DNA of 15,055 nt from Syntrophaceae bacterium PtaB.Bin038. Lineage in GTDB: Bacteria > Desulfobacterota > Syntrophia > Syntrophales > UBA2192. The position numbers were made by a program, and so were the translations under genes. Every line of letters starts with the position of its first letter. Position 1 is the first letter of the stretch. Below, piece by piece: positions 13,875 to 15,055 of this stretch. Under the pieces are notes generated by a model, which was given only the letters and a program-made list of their open reading frames with translations, had not been told where the DNA came from and made no database searches. The DNA lies in the NCBI GenBank assembly GCA_002067855.1, contig MVQS01000205.1, positions 1 through 15,055 on the forward strand, in the 5' to 3' direction.

Positions 13875-14792
13875 ATGGATTACGTCATCGAGGCCGAGAA
13901 CCTGCGAAAGACCTTCGGCGCCTTCACCGCCGTCGACGGGATCACCTTCCGGGCCCGGCGGGGGGAGTGTTTCGGCATCCTCGGGCCCAACGGAGCCGGC
14001 AAGACCTCGACGATCCGGATGATCTACGGATTCTCCCCCCTGTCCGGCGGCACCCTGCGCGTGCTCGGCGAAGACGTCACCCGCCGCCGCTCGCTCCGCA
14101 GGGTCAAGTACCGCATCGGCGTCTGCCAGCAGGACAACAACCTCGACCCCGAGCTGTCGGTCCTGCAGAACCTCGAGGTCTACGCGTCCTACTTCGACAT
14201 CGCCGCCCCGAAGGCCGCCGGGCGCGCCCTCGAGCTGCTGCGGTTCATCGCCCTCGAGAACCGGAGGGACACGGCCGTCCCCGAGCTCTCGGGGGGCCTC
14301 ATGCGGCGCCTGGTGCTCGCCCGGGCCCTGATCAACGAACCCGACCTGCTGATCCTCGACGAGCCCACGACGGGCCTCGACCCCCAGTAGCGCCACCAGC
14401 TCTGGGAGCGACTCGAGGGTCTGCGGGAGCAAGGCATCTCCATCCTGCTGACGACGCACTACATGGAGGAGGCCTCGCGGCTCTGCGACCGGCTCATCAT
14501 CATGGACCACGGCAGGATCCTCGTCGAGGGAAGGCCCCGGGAGCTCATCCGGGAGCACGCGGGGAAAGACATCATCGAGGTCGTCGAGCCCGGCGAGGAG
14601 CTGCGCGCCTTCGTGCGCGACCGCGGGCTTCGGCACGACGACCTGGGTCACCGCATCATCCTGTACTGCGACGAGCGGGACCGGCTCTACCGCGAGGTGA
14701 GCGAGCATTGCGGCCGGGACGGATGCATCCTGCGGACGGCCACCCTGGAGGACGTGTTCCTGAAGCTCACGGGGAGGGAACTGCGGGAATGA
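13875..14792 (+). pseudogene. NodI-like ABC ATPase interrupted by an in-frame amber codon
   Basis: The reading frame is 306 codons long and intact except for TAG at 14388-14390 (codon 172). The first part has Walker A GPNGAGKT (38-45), Q-loop CQQDNN (84-89), signature LSGGLMRRL (138-146), Walker B LLILDE (158-163) and D-loop GLDPQ. The stop follows at once. After it the same frame continues RHQLWERL and carries the switch histidine 195 in ILLTTHYMEEASRLCDRL, then the C-terminal regulatory domain. Close relatives usually have a residue such as Ser or Ala before RHxLW; TCG to TAG would be one base change. Without suppression the protein lacks the H-loop and should be inactive. TAG is an ordinary stop for other genes here. 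Sequencing error, recent mutation or readthrough are all possible. The permease start overlaps its stop (ATGA). Confidence 0.85.
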
Positions 14793-15055
14793 ACGTGCCG
14801 CCCGGCCTCCGCATCTCCCACCGCTGTCTGCGCGTCTGGCGCCGCAACGTCCAGGTCTACCGCAAGACCTGGCGGGTGAGCTTCCTGCCCCCGCTGCTGG
14901 AGCCGCTGCTGTACATCCTCGCCTTCGGCTACGGCCTCAGCGCGCTCGTCGGGGAGGTGGGCTGGCGGGGGGCGGCGGTCCCCTACGTCGCCTTCATCGC
15001 CCCGGCGCTGCTGTGCATCGCGATGATGTACAATTCCTTCTTTGAGACGACCTAC
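14789..15055 (+). CDS. ABC-2 type permease, NodJ-like (N-terminal part, cut by window edge)
   Basis: The first 89 codons are visible, starting at the ATG that overlaps the ATPase stop as ATGA (14789-14792), which is typical translational coupling. The start MNVPPGLRISHRCLRVWRRN is basic and cytoplasmic. It is followed by FLPPLLEPLLYILAFGYGL (first helix), a short outer loop ALVGEVGWRGAAVPYVAF, and IAPALLCIAMMYNSFFETTY. The LEPLLY...FGYGLS and IAPALL...NSFFETTY patterns are those of NodJ-type ABC-2 permeases, which export lipo-oligosaccharides in rhizobia but have wide, uncharacterised relatives elsewhere. GGGAGGG before the ATG serves as ribosome site. Function depends on the ATPase, whose gene carries an internal stop. 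Confidence 0.88.
   Translation, partial: MNVPPGLRISHRCLRVWRRNVQVYRKTWRVSFLPPLLEPLLYILAFGYGLSALVGEVGWRGAAVPYVAFIAPALLCIAMMYNSFFETTY

Noticed and set aside
14388..14390. TAG as a pyrrolysine codon
   Set aside because: The position lies in a conserved part of the ATP-binding domain with no reason for pyrrolysine, and TAG serves as an ordinary stop for other genes in the window. Kept only as a remote option to test.

Overview
This is a GC-rich, gene-dense bacterial window. Its gene mix suggests a Gram-negative environmental anaerobe, most likely of the Desulfobacterota (former Deltaproteobacteria, Syntrophales-like). The clues are a MacA/LolD/FtsX-type efflux operon, an ADP-glucose-type glycogen synthase fused to a GH57 domain, a ferredoxin-nitroreductase fusion, NodI/NodJ-like ABC genes and a sigma-54 promoter. 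The taxonomic call is inference only; there is no rRNA or other marker gene here.

Layout. (1) 1-3885, minus strand: a four-gene envelope ABC efflux operon (periplasmic adaptor, ATPase, two FtsX-type permeases, the last cut by the window edge). It is driven by a good sigma-70-like promoter at 3987-4014, with a short hairpin plus T-run in its leader. (2) 4058-5366, plus strand: a divergent pair, a small ABM-type monooxygenase-like protein followed by a metallo-beta-lactamase-fold hydrolase. (3) 5367-6114: a hairpin-bearing gap and a twin-CBS-domain protein. (4) 6115-7020: about 900 bases with no recognisable conserved gene. It holds a promoter candidate, two terminators, a 51-codon small ORF and two 72-base direct repeats that form matching hairpins, probably a structured non-coding RNA. 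(5) 7021-10452: a transglutaminase-like protein, then an 894-residue GH57-GT5 fusion. (6) 10498-11322: a textbook sigma-54 promoter, a J-domain plus winged-helix-like protein and a terminator. (7) 11404-11682, minus: a small membrane protein. (8) 11921-13762, plus: an exported parvulin-type peptidyl-prolyl isomerase and a ferredoxin-nitroreductase. (9) 13875-15055, plus: a NodI-like ABC ATPase interrupted by an in-frame amber codon, then a NodJ-like permease running off the window.

The signals that ordinary gene annotation does not explain are as follows. One is the tandem hairpin repeat at 6505-6815; its two copies differ at a position that keeps pairing (G-U) only in plus-strand RNA, and each is preceded by a small hairpin of different sequence at identical spacing. 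A second is a family of degenerate 8-base-period arrays (pyrimidine CTTC-type, sometimes with a purine mirror arm) in at least three intergenic gaps. Others are the GH57 domain with both catalytic carboxylates apparently substituted, and the amber codon immediately after the D-loop of the NodI-like ATPase. I found no transposase, CRISPR array, tRNA or rRNA.
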